Numbered from the stretch's first letter, positions 1-8,252 are shown. The stretch is DNA of 24,964 nt from RAM1 sp040376925 (GCA_040376925.1 JBEIPU010000044.1:1-24964), one strand, 5' to 3'. Notes: a model not told the origin generated them from the letters alone. Numbers and translations are program-made.

Positions 1-1200
1 CCCATTCCCCGCACCATGGGCATGGCACTCGAAGGCCTGCGCGATCTTTCGGTGATTGCCACCGCCCCGCAGCGGCGCCTGGCCATCAAAACCTTTGTAC
101 GCAACGAAGGCACGGGCGTGATTCGCGAAGCCGTGCTGCGTGAGCTCAAGCGCGGCGGTCAGATCTACTTTTTGCACAACGAAGTCGAGACCATAGAGAA
201 CCGCAGGCAAAAGCTCGAGGAAATCCTGCCCGAAGCCCGCATTGCCGTGGCCCACGGCCAGATGCCCGAGCGCGAGCTGGAGCGCGTGATGCGCGACTTT
301 GTGGCCCAACGCTACAACTTGCTGCTGTGCTCCACCATCATCGAGACCGGCATTGACGTGCCCACGGCCAACACCATCGTCATCAGCCGCGCCGACAAGT
401 TCGGCCTGGCCCAGCTGCACCAGCTGCGCGGGCGTGTGGGCCGCAGCCACCACCAGGCCTATGCCTACCTGATGGTGCCTGACACCGAGGGCCTGACCAA
501 GCAGGCCAGCCAGCGGCTGGAGGCGATCCAGCAGATGGAAGAGCTGGGCAGCGGCTTCTACCTGGCCATGCACGACCTGGAAATCCGCGGCGCTGGCGAG
601 GTGTTGGGCGAAAACCAGAGCGGCAACATGATGGAGATCGGCTTCCAGCTGTACAACGAGATGCTCTCTGAAGCCGTGCGCAGCCTGAAGGAAGGCCGGG
701 AGCCCGACCTGCTCAGCCCGCTGTCGGTCACGACGGACATCAACCTGCACGCCCCGGCCCTGCTGCCCGACGACTACTGCGGCGACGTGCACCTTCGACT
801 GAGCTTTTACAAGAAGCTCGCCACGGCCAGGAACACCGACCAGATCGATACGCTGCTCGAAGAGATCGTGGACCGCTTCGGCAAGCTGCCGCCGCAGGCG
901 CAAACGCTGATCGACGTGCACCGCCTGCGCGTGATCGCGCGGCCCTACGGCGTGGTCAAGGTGGATGCGGCGCCGGGCGTCATCCACATCACGTTCAAGG
1001 CCAACCCGCCGGTGGACCCGATGCGCATCATCGAGCTGGTGCAGAAGAACCGCCACATCAAGCTGGCCGGCAATGAAAAGCTGCGCATCGAGCGCGAGCT
1101 GAAGGAGCCCAAAGACCGCGCCCAGATGGTGCGTGACGTGCTGCGTTCTCTGGGCCAGCCCAGAGTAGACGCCCAGGTCGTGACGGCGGTCGCAAAATGA
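1..1200 (+). CDS. mfd: Transcription-repair coupling factor Mfd, C-terminal part (5' end outside window)
   Basis: Mfd is a cytoplasmic ATP-dependent DNA translocase that removes stalled RNA polymerase at lesions and recruits UvrA. The reading frame is open from base 1 and enters in the conserved segment PIPRTMGMALEGLRDLSVIA, so the ATG at 16 is internal and not the start. The 399 visible residues hold the second RecA-like helicase lobe, with the TIIETGIDVP segment and motif VI (QLRGRVGRS, about residues 141-149). The TRCF C-terminal domain follows. The full protein in this family is about 1150 residues, so roughly the last third is seen. The stop TGA at 1198-1200 overlaps the first copy of a GACATATGC repeat that precedes the toxin-antitoxin genes. 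Identification is secure. Confidence 0.97.
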   Translation, partial: PIPRTMGMALEGLRDLSVIATAPQRRLAIKTFVRNEGTGVIREAVLRELKRGGQIYFLHNEVETIENRRQKLEEILPEARIAVAHGQMPERELERVMRDFVAQRYNLLLCSTIIETGIDVPTANTIVISRADKFGLAQLHQLRGRVGRSHHQAYAYLMVPDTEGLTKQASQRLEAIQQMEELGSGFYLAMHDLEIRGAGEVLGENQSGNMMEIGFQLYNEMLSEAVRSLKEGREPDLLSPLSVTTDINLHAPALLPDDYCGDVHLRLSFYKKLATARNTDQIDTLLEEIVDRFGKLPPQAQTLIDVHRLRVIARPYGVVKVDAAPGVIHITFKANPPVDPMRIIELVQKNRHIKLAGNEKLRIERELKEPKDRAQMVRDVLRSLGQPRVDAQVVTAVAK

Positions 1201-1219
1201 CATATGCCAAGACATATGC
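1199..1219. promoter_or_regulatory. Tandem GACATATGC repeats, candidate operator of the vapBC-like genes
   Basis: Two identical 9-bp copies, GACATATGC at 1199-1207 and 1211-1219, lie 12 bp apart in the short gap between mfd and the antitoxin. Each contains the palindrome CATATG. VapB-type antitoxins bind palindromic sites upstream of their own operon, so an autoregulatory operator is a reasonable inference. No convincing -35/-10 pair was identified. Confidence 0.45.
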
Positions 1220-1255
1220 TAACCTTGGAATTACCGCGCCGCCAAGGAGCACCCC

Positions 1256-1579
1256 ATGACTGACCACAAAGTCGCCGAACCTTCTGCCGCTTATCTGGTG
1301 CAAACTGCGCCGCGGCACGTGCGCCTGTTTCGCAACGGAGCCAATCAGGCCGTGCGCATCCCGCGCGAGTTCGAGCTGCCCGGCAACGAGGCGCTCATGC
1401 ACCGCGAAGGCAACCGGATCATTCTGGAGTTGGTTCCGGACAAGCCCAAACGGGGAACGGCGGCAGCGCTTTTGGCCGCGTTGGACGAAATGGCCAAACT
1501 GGGCCCTATCGAAGAAGAGTTCCCCGATGTGGATGCGGGCCTGCTACCCCTGGACGACATTGATTTGGGTGAAGACTGA
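1256..1579 (+). CDS. VapB-type antitoxin (AbrB/SpoVT-like N-terminal domain)
   Basis: This 107-residue protein is the probable antitoxin of a type II toxin-antitoxin pair. Residues about 20-60 (RHVRLFRNGANQAVRIPREF, then a strand ending IILELVP) match the swapped-hairpin AbrB fold of VapB antitoxins, which binds DNA. The acidic C-terminal third is the part expected to bind and neutralise the PIN toxin. The ATG at 1256 is supported by AAGGAG at 1244-1249, 6 nt upstream. Its stop TGA shares one base with the start of the downstream toxin gene (TGATG), so the two are translationally coupled. The N-terminus is about 20 residues longer than in compact VapB proteins. No assay or database comparison supports activity here. 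Confidence 0.85.
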   Translation: MTDHKVAEPSAAYLVQTAPRHVRLFRNGANQAVRIPREFELPGNEALMHREGNRIILELVPDKPKRGTAAALLAALDEMAKLGPIEEEFPDVDAGLLPLDDIDLGED

Positions 1580-2001
1580 TGGTGGCAGACACGCATTTGT
1601 ACCTGCTGGACACCAACATCATGTCGGACATGATGCGCAACCCTGAAGGCATGGCGGCGCAACGTTTTCGCAACCTGCTGACCGGGGATGAAACCTGCAC
1701 CCTGTGCACCAGCGTGATCGTTCAGTGTGAGCTTCTCTTTGGCTTGAGACGGCGCACTCACCCACGCTGGCAAACCCACTACCAACTGCTTTTGGGGTCG
1801 GTGACTGTCATGCCACTTGAACCCGAAGTCGCCGCTCATTACGCCCAACTGCGCGCCCAGCTGGAACAAGCCGGTACACCTGTTGGCGCCAACGACACCC
1901 TGATAGCCGCGCACGCACTGGCCTTGGGCGCCACGCTGGTCAGCGCTGATTCAGAATTTGCCCGCATCCCGGGCCTGCAAACCGAAAACTGGCTTCAATA
2001 A
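1579..2001 (+). CDS. VapC-type PIN-domain ribonuclease toxin
   Basis: This 140-residue protein is a PIN-domain endoribonuclease of the VapC group, predicted to cut RNA with Mg2+ when freed from its antitoxin. The acidic residues expected in the PIN active site are visible: D11 in LLDTNIMSD, E51 in QCELLFG, D106 in ANDTLIAAHA and D124 in SADSEF. Length is typical for the family. The start overlaps the antitoxin stop by one base. The stop codon lies 6 nt before the serB start, so the cassette sits tightly between mfd and serB. By eye the gene is somewhat less GC-rich than its neighbours, which fits horizontal acquisition but was not measured. Confidence 0.9.
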   Translation: MVADTHLYLLDTNIMSDMMRNPEGMAAQRFRNLLTGDETCTLCTSVIVQCELLFGLRRRTHPRWQTHYQLLLGSVTVMPLEPEVAAHYAQLRAQLEQAGTPVGANDTLIAAHALALGATLVSADSEFARIPGLQTENWLQ

Positions 2002-2007
2002 AACAAC

Positions 2008-2733
2008 ATGTCCGCTACCGAAATTTCCCCCGGCCTGGTCGTCCAGAACTTCACGCCCCCGCTGCGGCTCGGCGACTTCAAGCTCATCGCGTTTGACATG
2101 GACTCCACGCTGATCAACATCGAATGCGTGGACGAAATCGCCGACGCCGTGGGCCGCAAGGAAGAAGTCGCCGCCATCACGGAAGCCGCCATGCGCGGCG
2201 AAATCACCGACTACAAGGAAAGCCTGCGCCGGCGCGTGGCGCTGCTGCGCGGTGTGACCGTGGCCGACATGGAACGGGTCTACACCGAGCGGCTGCAGCT
2301 CAACCCCGGCGCGCGCGAACTGGTCGCTGCCTGCAAGGCCGCGGGCCTGAAGGTGCTGCTGGTATCCGGGGGCTTCACCTTCTTTACCGACCGCGTGCGC
2401 GACACATTGGGCATCGACTTCACCCGTTCCAACGTGCTGGAAATCGAGTCCGGCCCCAACTGCGGCCAGCTCACCGGCCGCATGGTGGACCAGGAATGGG
2501 GTGACATCTGCGACGGCGACGAAAAGCGCCGCATGCTGCTTGCCACCTGCGCCCGGCTCGGCATCGACCCGAAGCAGGCCATTGCCATGGGTGACGGCGC
2601 CAACGACCTGCCCATGATGGGCGCAGCCGGCCTGTCGGTGGCTTACCAGGCCAAGCCCGCGGTGCGCGCACAGGCCATGGTGGCGATCAACAGCGGCGGT
2701 CTGGACCGCCTGCTGGAAGTCGTGCAGTGTTAA
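2008..2733 (+). CDS. serB: Phosphoserine phosphatase (HAD family)
   Basis: SerB removes phosphate from L-phosphoserine in the last step of serine synthesis, in the cytoplasm. HAD motif I is FDMDST at residues 29-34, with nucleophile D30 and acid/base D32. Motif II is the serine of LLVSGGF. Motif III/IV is GDGANDLPM near residues 196-204. At 241 residues it lacks the long ACT-like N-terminal regulatory region of E. coli SerB (322 residues) and has only about 25 residues before the HAD core. There is no Shine-Dalgarno sequence before the ATG at 2008. It begins 6 nt after vapC, so its expression may depend on read-through or coupling from mfd and vapBC. Confidence 0.95.
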   Translation: MSATEISPGLVVQNFTPPLRLGDFKLIAFDMDSTLINIECVDEIADAVGRKEEVAAITEAAMRGEITDYKESLRRRVALLRGVTVADMERVYTERLQLNPGARELVAACKAAGLKVLLVSGGFTFFTDRVRDTLGIDFTRSNVLEIESGPNCGQLTGRMVDQEWGDICDGDEKRRMLLATCARLGIDPKQAIAMGDGANDLPMMGAAGLSVAYQAKPAVRAQAMVAINSGGLDRLLEVVQC

Positions 2734-2736
2734 CCT
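2731..2736 (+). promoter_or_regulatory. -10-like hexamer TAACCT, possible leaderless start of the PerM-type gene
   Basis: TAACCT begins on the serB stop codon and ends 7 nt before the ATG at 2744. There is no Shine-Dalgarno sequence in the gap. A transcript starting 7 nt after the hexamer would begin at the ATG. No -35 match is visible, so this is tentative. Confidence 0.3.
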
Positions 2737-2743
2737 GACCGCC

Positions 2744-3856
2744 ATGCAAGAGCCCAACCCGCTTCAGTCCCCCACCATCGAGTCGCGCGCCTTCATCTGG
2801 CTGCTGGCCGCGGTCACGCTGGCGTTCGGCCTGATCATCTGGCCGTTCAGCGGCGCGGTGCTGTGGGCGCTGTTCATCGCCATCGTGTTCATGCCGCTGC
2901 AGCGGCGCCTGCACAGGCGCTGGAGCGCCCGGCCCAACCTGGCCGCCCTGGTTACGCTGGCGATCATCGTTCTGATCGTGATCATTCCCATGGCGTTCAT
3001 CACGGCGTCCATGGCGCAGGAGGCGTCCGGCCTGTACGAGCGCATCCGCTCGGGCGAGCTCAACGTGGGCCAGTACTTCCAGCGCATGGTGGACGCGTTG
3101 CCTGCGTGGCTGCACCAGCTGCTGGACCGGTTTGGCCTGGGCAACCTGGGCGCGCTTCGGCAGAAGCTGGCCGCCGCGCTGGCACAAAGCGGCCAGGCGC
3201 TCACGACGCAGGTGTTCTCCATCGGCCAGAACACGCTGGAGTTCGTGGTGAGCTTTTTCATCATGCTGTACCTGCTGTTCTTCCTGCTGCGCGACGGCGC
3301 CACGCTGGCCGCGCAGATCGGCGCCGCCGTGCCGCTGAACCCGGTGCACCGCCGCCGCCTGTTCGGCAAGTTTGTGACGGTGGTGCGCGCCACGGTCAAG
3401 GGCAACATCCTGGTGGCCATGATCCAGGGCGCCCTGGGCGGCATTGCGTTTGCCGTGCTGGGCATCCCGGGGGCGCTGTTGTGGGGCACGGTCATGGCCT
3501 TTCTGTCGCTGCTGCCGGCCGTGGGCGCGGCGCTGGTCTGGGGGCCGGTGGCCATCTACTTCCTGGCCACCGGAGCCTGGCCGCAAGCTGCGGGCCTGAT
3601 CGCCTGGGGCGTGCTGGCCATTGGCCTGGTGGACAACCTGCTGCGCCCCTTCCTGGTCGGCAAGGACACCAAGATGCCCGACTACCTGGTGCTGCTGTCC
3701 ACCGTGGGGGGCATGGCGATTTTTGGCATCAATGGCTTTGTGGTGGGTCCGGTCATCGCGGCCATGTTCATTGCCGCATGGGACATCTTCACCGTGGCGC
3801 GGCACGAAAGCGCCGCCCCACCCCCCGGCCCCGACAGCCCCGGCACCTCAGGCTGA
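2744..3856 (+). CDS. AI-2E/PerM family membrane protein
   Basis: This is a 370-residue polytopic inner-membrane protein of the AI-2E transporter family (PerM/TqsA/YdiK group). Hydrophobic segments occur at about residues 18-55 (two helices), 67-90, 165-185 and in a long run from 225 to 345. A soluble central segment lies between (about 95-160). The family includes AI-2 exporters and Na+/H+ antiporters, so the substrate cannot be assigned here. The proline-rich C-terminal tail is not conserved in appearance. The start has only 10 nt before it, after the serB stop. The 3' end overlaps the convergent histidine kinase gene by 9 nt (3848-3856). Confidence 0.88.
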   Translation: MQEPNPLQSPTIESRAFIWLLAAVTLAFGLIIWPFSGAVLWALFIAIVFMPLQRRLHRRWSARPNLAALVTLAIIVLIVIIPMAFITASMAQEASGLYERIRSGELNVGQYFQRMVDALPAWLHQLLDRFGLGNLGALRQKLAAALAQSGQALTTQVFSIGQNTLEFVVSFFIMLYLLFFLLRDGATLAAQIGAAVPLNPVHRRRLFGKFVTVVRATVKGNILVAMIQGALGGIAFAVLGIPGALLWGTVMAFLSLLPAVGAALVWGPVAIYFLATGAWPQAAGLIAWGVLAIGLVDNLLRPFLVGKDTKMPDYLVLLSTVGGMAIFGINGFVVGPVIAAMFIAAWDIFTVARHESAAPPPGPDSPGTSG

Positions 3857-6580
3857 AGGCAGCCACACGGTAAAGCGCGTGCCCTCGCCGGGCGCACTGG
3901 TCACAGTGATGCGCCCGCCGTGCTTGTCCACCGCGTTCTTCACAATGGCCAGGCCCAGGCCCGTGCCCTGGATCGCGCCGACGTTGCTGGCCCGGTGGAA
4001 CGAGCCGAACAGGTGCGGGATCTCATCGGCCGGAATGCCGATGCCCTGGTCGGCCACCTCGAACTTCGCGCCGCCGTCGCGGGCCTGCACAGTGAAGCGC
4101 ACCGTACCGCCATCGGGCGAATACTTCAGCGCGTTGGACAGCAGGTTGCCAAAAATGTGGCGCAGCAGCGCCTCGTCATAGCGCCCGCGGCGCAGCGCCG
4201 GGTCGAATTCCGTCACGACCTGGCTGGTGGCGTCCGGGTGCTGGGCACGCGCCTCGTCAATGAACTTGCGCGCCAGCGGCACCAGGTCCACCTCGTGCGG
4301 CGTGAACTCCAGCATCTGGGCATCGGCCTTGCCCAGCAGCAGCACGCGGTCCATCATGCGCGACATGCGCTGCACCGCCGCCGAGATGCCGTCCAGCAGC
4401 TCGGCACGTTCGGTCGCCGGCAGGCGGTCGCCGTAGTCGCGCAGCAGCTCGCCGGCCGACAAAATGGCTGACAACGGCGTGCGGAATTCATGGCTGGTCA
4501 TGGCCACGAACCGGCTGCGCAGCTCGTTCAGGGCCTTTTGCTGCTCCAGCGCCTCGCGGATTTCCTGCTCCGAGCGCTTGCGCTGCGTGATGTCCAGGAA
4601 GGTCCAGATCACGCCCGAATCCGGGTCGTTGGGCCGGATGCAGCTGCCGCCCATCTCAACCCACAGCAGTTCACCGTTGCGCCGCCTGAGCTGCCGCTCG
4701 CAGATGTAGGTCCCACGCGCAATCAGCGCCGTACGCGCTTCCACGCCAAAGCGCTCCCAGGCCTCCAGCGTGGGGTGGATGTACTCGGAGCCCTGGCCGA
4801 TCAGCACCTGTCGGGGATAGCCCAGCATCTGGGCGAAACGCTCGTTGACCCATTCATGGCGGCGCATGACCGACAGCACAATGCCCACGGTAGCGCTGTT
4901 CAGAATGGCCTCGCGCTCGGACGAGGTTCGCTGCAGTTCGGACTCCAGCTCCTTGCGTGTGGTGATGTCCATGATCACCCACACCGTACCTTGCGACAGG
5001 TCGTGCGCACTGACGGCCTTGCCCGACAGGGACACCCACAGCACGCGGCCGTCGATCCGGCGCATCTGCAGTTCTTCGCGAAAGACGTCGCCGCGCCGGA
5101 TACTGGCCGCCACCGCGGCGCCGGTGTGCAGGTACTGGTCGCGCGACAGGTAAAAGGGCTCCATCGAAGTGATGGTGCTGGTGTCACCTTCGGCGCCAAA
5201 GATGCTGAACATCGCGCTGTTGGCCCAGCGAAAACGCCCCTCCGGCGTGAGGAACGCAATGCCCACCAGCGAGTTTTCAAGAATGGTCTCACGCTCTGCC
5301 AGCACGGCTCGGTAGCGCTCCTGCGATTCGCTCAGGGCCTCCACCAGGGCATGTTCGGCCTCCATGCGGGCCTGGGCCTGTTCCTTTTCCCTGCGCACCA
5401 CGTTGATGCGGTCACCCAGCGCGAACGACAGCAGCACCATCTCCAGCGCCGAGCCGATCAGCAGTGAATTCGCCGTGATCAGCGTGGACGGCAGGATGCC
5501 GATGTTGTGCAGAAACAGCGCCATCACCCCTCCCAGCAGCGCCGCCCAGGCCGCCAGGAAATAGGCGGCGCCCGGATGCCTCTGCCGCACGCCCTGCACA
5601 CCCGCGGCTATCACGGCAAAAACGCTCACGGGCGACAGAACGGTCGTCATCCAGGTCGCAACGATGTAGGGCAGCAGCACCGCCGCAGCCAGTGACGCCA
5701 GCCAGCCCGCGGCCAGCACTTTCAACACAAGGTCCAGTCGCGGCATGGTCCGCGCCGACTCAATGAACTGGCGCGCAAACAGCAGGCCGAACACCGCCGC
5801 CGCCGAGTTGCCCACATTGGGTGCGGCATTGGTCCACCACAGCCACTGCCCCCACAGGAACTGCAGCCCCAGCCCGGTCAGCGCGCTTTGCGCCAGCCCC
5901 AGGCTGGCCACGAATGCCACGTACAGCAGGAATGCCCGGTCGCGCACCGACAGGTACAACAGGAAGTTGTAGGCCAGCAGCCCCAGCAGCAGGCCGAAAT
6001 ACAGGCTGAGCACCGAATACGTCTTCTGGTCGCTGGCCCACAGTGCATCGGGCTGCCACAAACGCAACGGCGCCGAGACGGGCCCCTGCGACGCCACCCG
6101 CACATACAGCAGGTGCTCGCTGCCCGGTGGCAGCGCCACGCGCAGCACGTGGGTACGGTGCGGCACGCTGTCGCGCGGCAGCACGGAGTCGCCCGCGCGG
6201 CTGCGGGCCCAGCCGCCCTCGCCGTCGGGCACGTACAGGTCCACGCTGTCCAGCGGCGGGTAGGCCACCTGCAGCAGCCAGTCACGTGGCGCGCCGGGCG
6301 CCAGCCGCAGCGCCACACGCATCCAGATGGCGTCGGGCGTCAGCCCGAAGTTGGTGGCCGTGGTGCTGTCCCCGACCAGTTGCAGGCTGGCTTGCCGTGC
6401 CGGTTGCAGGACCTCGGTCAGCGTCATCTGTCCACTGCTGTCGCGCAGGTAGCTGACCGCAGAGGCCAGCGAATAGCTGCCTTCGGAGCCCAGAACGACG
6501 GGAACTTGCGCGCGGGCGAGCCCGATCACACCCAGCACCAACGTGAGGGTCAGGACAAGAGCACGGGTCAAAACCTTCAC
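3848..6580 (-). CDS. Sensor histidine kinase with 7TMR-DISM sensor and two PAS domains
   Basis: This is a 910-residue membrane sensor kinase. In order, it has a signal peptide (about 1-24), a periplasmic 7TMR-DISMED2-like domain (about 32-180), seven transmembrane helices (about 187-390), a short coiled coil, two PAS domains (about 420-540 and 545-670), a HisKA domain with H697 in SHEFRTPL, and a HATPase domain. The HATPase shows an N box (NLLSNALKY), DQGIGIP and GTGLGLAIVK. There is no receiver domain. I chose the GTG at 6580 because it leaves a complete signal peptide, follows GGAAAAGG at a suitable distance, and sits one base after the phoD stop (TAG G GTG). The frame stays open to an ATG at 6664, which would overlap phoD. 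No response regulator is adjacent, so this is an orphan kinase within the window. Confidence 0.9.
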   Translation of the reverse strand: MKVLTRALVLTLTLVLGVIGLARAQVPVVLGSEGSYSLASAVSYLRDSSGQMTLTEVLQPARQASLQLVGDSTTATNFGLTPDAIWMRVALRLAPGAPRDWLLQVAYPPLDSVDLYVPDGEGGWARSRAGDSVLPRDSVPHRTHVLRVALPPGSEHLLYVRVASQGPVSAPLRLWQPDALWASDQKTYSVLSLYFGLLLGLLAYNFLLYLSVRDRAFLLYVAFVASLGLAQSALTGLGLQFLWGQWLWWTNAAPNVGNSAAAVFGLLFARQFIESARTMPRLDLVLKVLAAGWLASLAAAVLLPYIVATWMTTVLSPVSVFAVIAAGVQGVRQRHPGAAYFLAAWAALLGGVMALFLHNIGILPSTLITANSLLIGSALEMVLLSFALGDRINVVRREKEQAQARMEAEHALVEALSESQERYRAVLAERETILENSLVGIAFLTPEGRFRWANSAMFSIFGAEGDTSTITSMEPFYLSRDQYLHTGAAVAASIRRGDVFREELQMRRIDGRVLWVSLSGKAVSAHDLSQGTVWVIMDITTRKELESELQRTSSEREAILNSATVGIVLSVMRRHEWVNERFAQMLGYPRQVLIGQGSEYIHPTLEAWERFGVEARTALIARGTYICERQLRRRNGELLWVEMGGSCIRPNDPDSGVIWTFLDITQRKRSEQEIREALEQQKALNELRSRFVAMTSHEFRTPLSAILSAGELLRDYGDRLPATERAELLDGISAAVQRMSRMMDRVLLLGKADAQMLEFTPHEVDLVPLARKFIDEARAQHPDATSQVVTEFDPALRRGRYDEALLRHIFGNLLSNALKYSPDGGTVRFTVQARDGGAKFEVADQGIGIPADEIPHLFGSFHRASNVGAIQGTGLGLAIVKNAVDKHGGRITVTSAPGEGTRFTVWLPSA

Positions 6581-6581
6581 C

Positions 6582-8135
6582 CTATACCTTTTCCACAACA
6601 GGACGCCCCGCCGATACATCAAACCGGGCCAAGGTACTGACCAAAGCATCCACCCGGGTCGCATCGTCGATCACCCGCAGCGTGGTGGTCAACCGCGAAG
6701 GCGTCAGGTCCACCAGCCCGTAGCCGCGCTTTTCAGTGTCGGCAAACACAAAGTGCGGGTTCTCGGCCAGCCGCGTGGCCAGCTTGCTGTTGTCACCGCC
6801 CGCGCGCGAGGTGATGCTGGTGCCGCAAAACTCCACGCCCACCGCCGGGCTGGATGGCACGGCGTAATCGGCCTTCACATGGCCCACCCAGTTCTCGTGC
6901 ACATCACCGCCCAGGAACACGGGGTTGGCCACCGCATGGCGGCGCAGGCTGTCGGTCAGGCGCGTGCGGGCCGCGCCATAGCCGTCCCAGCCGTCGTTCC
7001 ACAGAAAGCGGTCCGGCCCCGGCCGGCCGTCACGCGCGCCAAAGACCGACTGCTGGCCGATCAGGTTCCAGCCGCGGCTGCCCTGGGCCAGCGCGCCGTC
7101 CAGCCAGGCCTCCTGGGCGGCGCCGAGCATGCTGCGTTTCGGCTCGTCCCAGGCCGGGCAGTTGGCGGGGTCCACATAGCTGGAGCCCGGCTTGCCGTCG
7201 CGGGTGCACACCGGCGCGTCCTTGTACTGGCGTGCGTCCAGCAGGTACAGGCTGGCCAGCCGGCCCAGCGGCGTGTGGCCGTGGATGCGCAGCGCAGCGC
7301 CCGTAGCCAGCCCTTGCAACGCGCGGGTCAGCGCGCCGGAGCGCAGCGGCATGTGCTCGTAAAACGCCTGGTAGGCCGCGGCCCGGCGGGCGCCGAAGTC
7401 AGCCACGCCCGGGCCGCCATTGCCCGCGACTGCACCGGCGTAGTCGTTCTGCACCTCATGGTCGTCCCAGGTCACAAACCACGGGCAGGCCGCATGCATG
7501 GCCCGCAGGTCGGCGTCGCTCCTGTGCAGGGCGTAGCGGCGGCGGTAGTCGTCCAGCGTCAGCGTCCAGCCGCTGTCGGGAAAGCGCACCGCGCCGCTGG
7601 CGTTGGGGTATTCGTAGATGTAGTCGCCCAGGAACACAACGTAGTCGGGCGCGTCGGCGCGCATGTGGCGCCAGGCACTGTAGTAGCCGTGCTCCCAGCG
7701 CTGGCACGACGCATAGGCCAGCCGCAGGCGCTGCACGGCGGCGTCTGGCGCGGGCGTGGTGCGGGTGCGGCCGGTGGGGCTGGCCGCGCCGCCGGCCATG
7801 AAGCGGTAGAAGTACACACGGTCCGGCTCCAGCGCCGGCACCTCCACATGCACCGCATGGCCCAGCTCGGGCAGGGCCTGGGCCTGGCCGCGCTGGGTGA
7901 TGCGTGCAAAGGCTTCGTCGTGCGCGACCTCCCATTGCACCGTCAGGGCTGGCGTGCCGGCCGGTGCCATCAACCGCGTCCACAGCACCACCGAGTCGTG
8001 CCGCGCGGAGCCGCTGGCCACGCCCAGCGTGAACGGGTCGGTGCCGGTACGCCACTGGCCCCAGCTGCCGCGCGGCAGCCACAGCGTGGTAGCAGCAGCA
8101 GTGGCTAGCTTCAGGAGGTGGCGGCGGTCGGTCAC
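6582..8135 (-). CDS. phoD: PhoD-like alkaline phosphatase/phosphodiesterase, Tat-exported
   Basis: This 517-residue protein belongs to the PhoD family of periplasmic or secreted Ca2+/Fe3+-dependent phosphatases, which act on phosphomonoesters and diesters. The N-terminus carries a twin-arginine signal (TDRRHLLKLA, then an alanine-rich stretch). Metallophosphatase motifs are FLGDYIYEYPN, TWDDHEVQNDY and LGGDVHENWV. I placed the start at GTG 8135 because the Tat signal follows directly. The same frame continues upstream without a stop to 9476, but that part overlaps the esterase on the other strand and looks like a shadow. No clear Shine-Dalgarno sequence is visible. A TATAGT hexamer lies 24 nt upstream on the minus strand. 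The last codon is one base from the sensor kinase start, so the two genes form an operon. No Pho box was recognised. Confidence 0.9.
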   Translation of the reverse strand: MTDRRHLLKLATAAATTLWLPRGSWGQWRTGTDPFTLGVASGSARHDSVVLWTRLMAPAGTPALTVQWEVAHDEAFARITQRGQAQALPELGHAVHVEVPALEPDRVYFYRFMAGGAASPTGRTRTTPAPDAAVQRLRLAYASCQRWEHGYYSAWRHMRADAPDYVVFLGDYIYEYPNASGAVRFPDSGWTLTLDDYRRRYALHRSDADLRAMHAACPWFVTWDDHEVQNDYAGAVAGNGGPGVADFGARRAAAYQAFYEHMPLRSGALTRALQGLATGAALRIHGHTPLGRLASLYLLDARQYKDAPVCTRDGKPGSSYVDPANCPAWDEPKRSMLGAAQEAWLDGALAQGSRGWNLIGQQSVFGARDGRPGPDRFLWNDGWDGYGAARTRLTDSLRRHAVANPVFLGGDVHENWVGHVKADYAVPSSPAVGVEFCGTSITSRAGGDNSKLATRLAENPHFVFADTEKRGYGLVDLTPSRLTTTLRVIDDATRVDALVSTLARFDVSAGRPVVEKV

Positions 8136-8159
8136 GGTGCAAATGCAGGGGTTCGGCGC

Positions 8160-8165
8160 ACTATA
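8160..8165 (-). promoter_or_regulatory. -10-like TATAGT, candidate phoD/kinase promoter
   Basis: On the minus strand TATAGT (5 of 6 bases of the sigma70 -10 consensus) ends 24 nt before the phoD GTG. No good -35 sequence lies 16-18 nt upstream, so an activator may be needed. Confidence 0.4.
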
Positions 8166-8198
8166 GAGGATTCCACCCCGCTGGCTGGCAGGCGACAG

Positions 8199-8213
8199 GC
8201 CCGCTGCGCGGGC
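8199..8213. repeat. GC-rich inverted repeat in the phoD/esterase divergent region
   Basis: GCCCGC TGC GCGGGC is a perfect 6-bp inverted repeat with a 3-base centre. It ends five bases before the plus-strand TATAGT (8219-8224), so a bound regulator would block or help RNA polymerase there. It could also be a chance palindrome in GC-rich DNA. Confidence 0.35.
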
Positions 8214-8218
8214 GCGCC

Positions 8219-8224
8219 TATAGT
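8219..8224 (+). promoter_or_regulatory. -10-like TATAGT, candidate esterase promoter
   Basis: TATAGT lies 28 nt before the esterase ATG and mirrors the same hexamer used for phoD on the other strand. No convincing -35 sequence is present. Confidence 0.4.
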
Positions 8225-8252
8225 GGCCGATTTGCCCCGCAGGACATTCGCC

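Noticed and set aside
2687..3805. Long minus-strand open frame (372 aa) opposite the PerM-type gene
   Set aside because: The product is rich in H, Q, R and G with no recognisable domain and lies exactly opposite a clear membrane-protein gene. This is a shadow frame of GC-rich coding DNA.
6543..8108. Plus-strand open frame of 521 aa opposite phoD
   Set aside because: Low-complexity H/R/A/G composition, no domain, and full overlap with a PhoD gene that has intact motifs.
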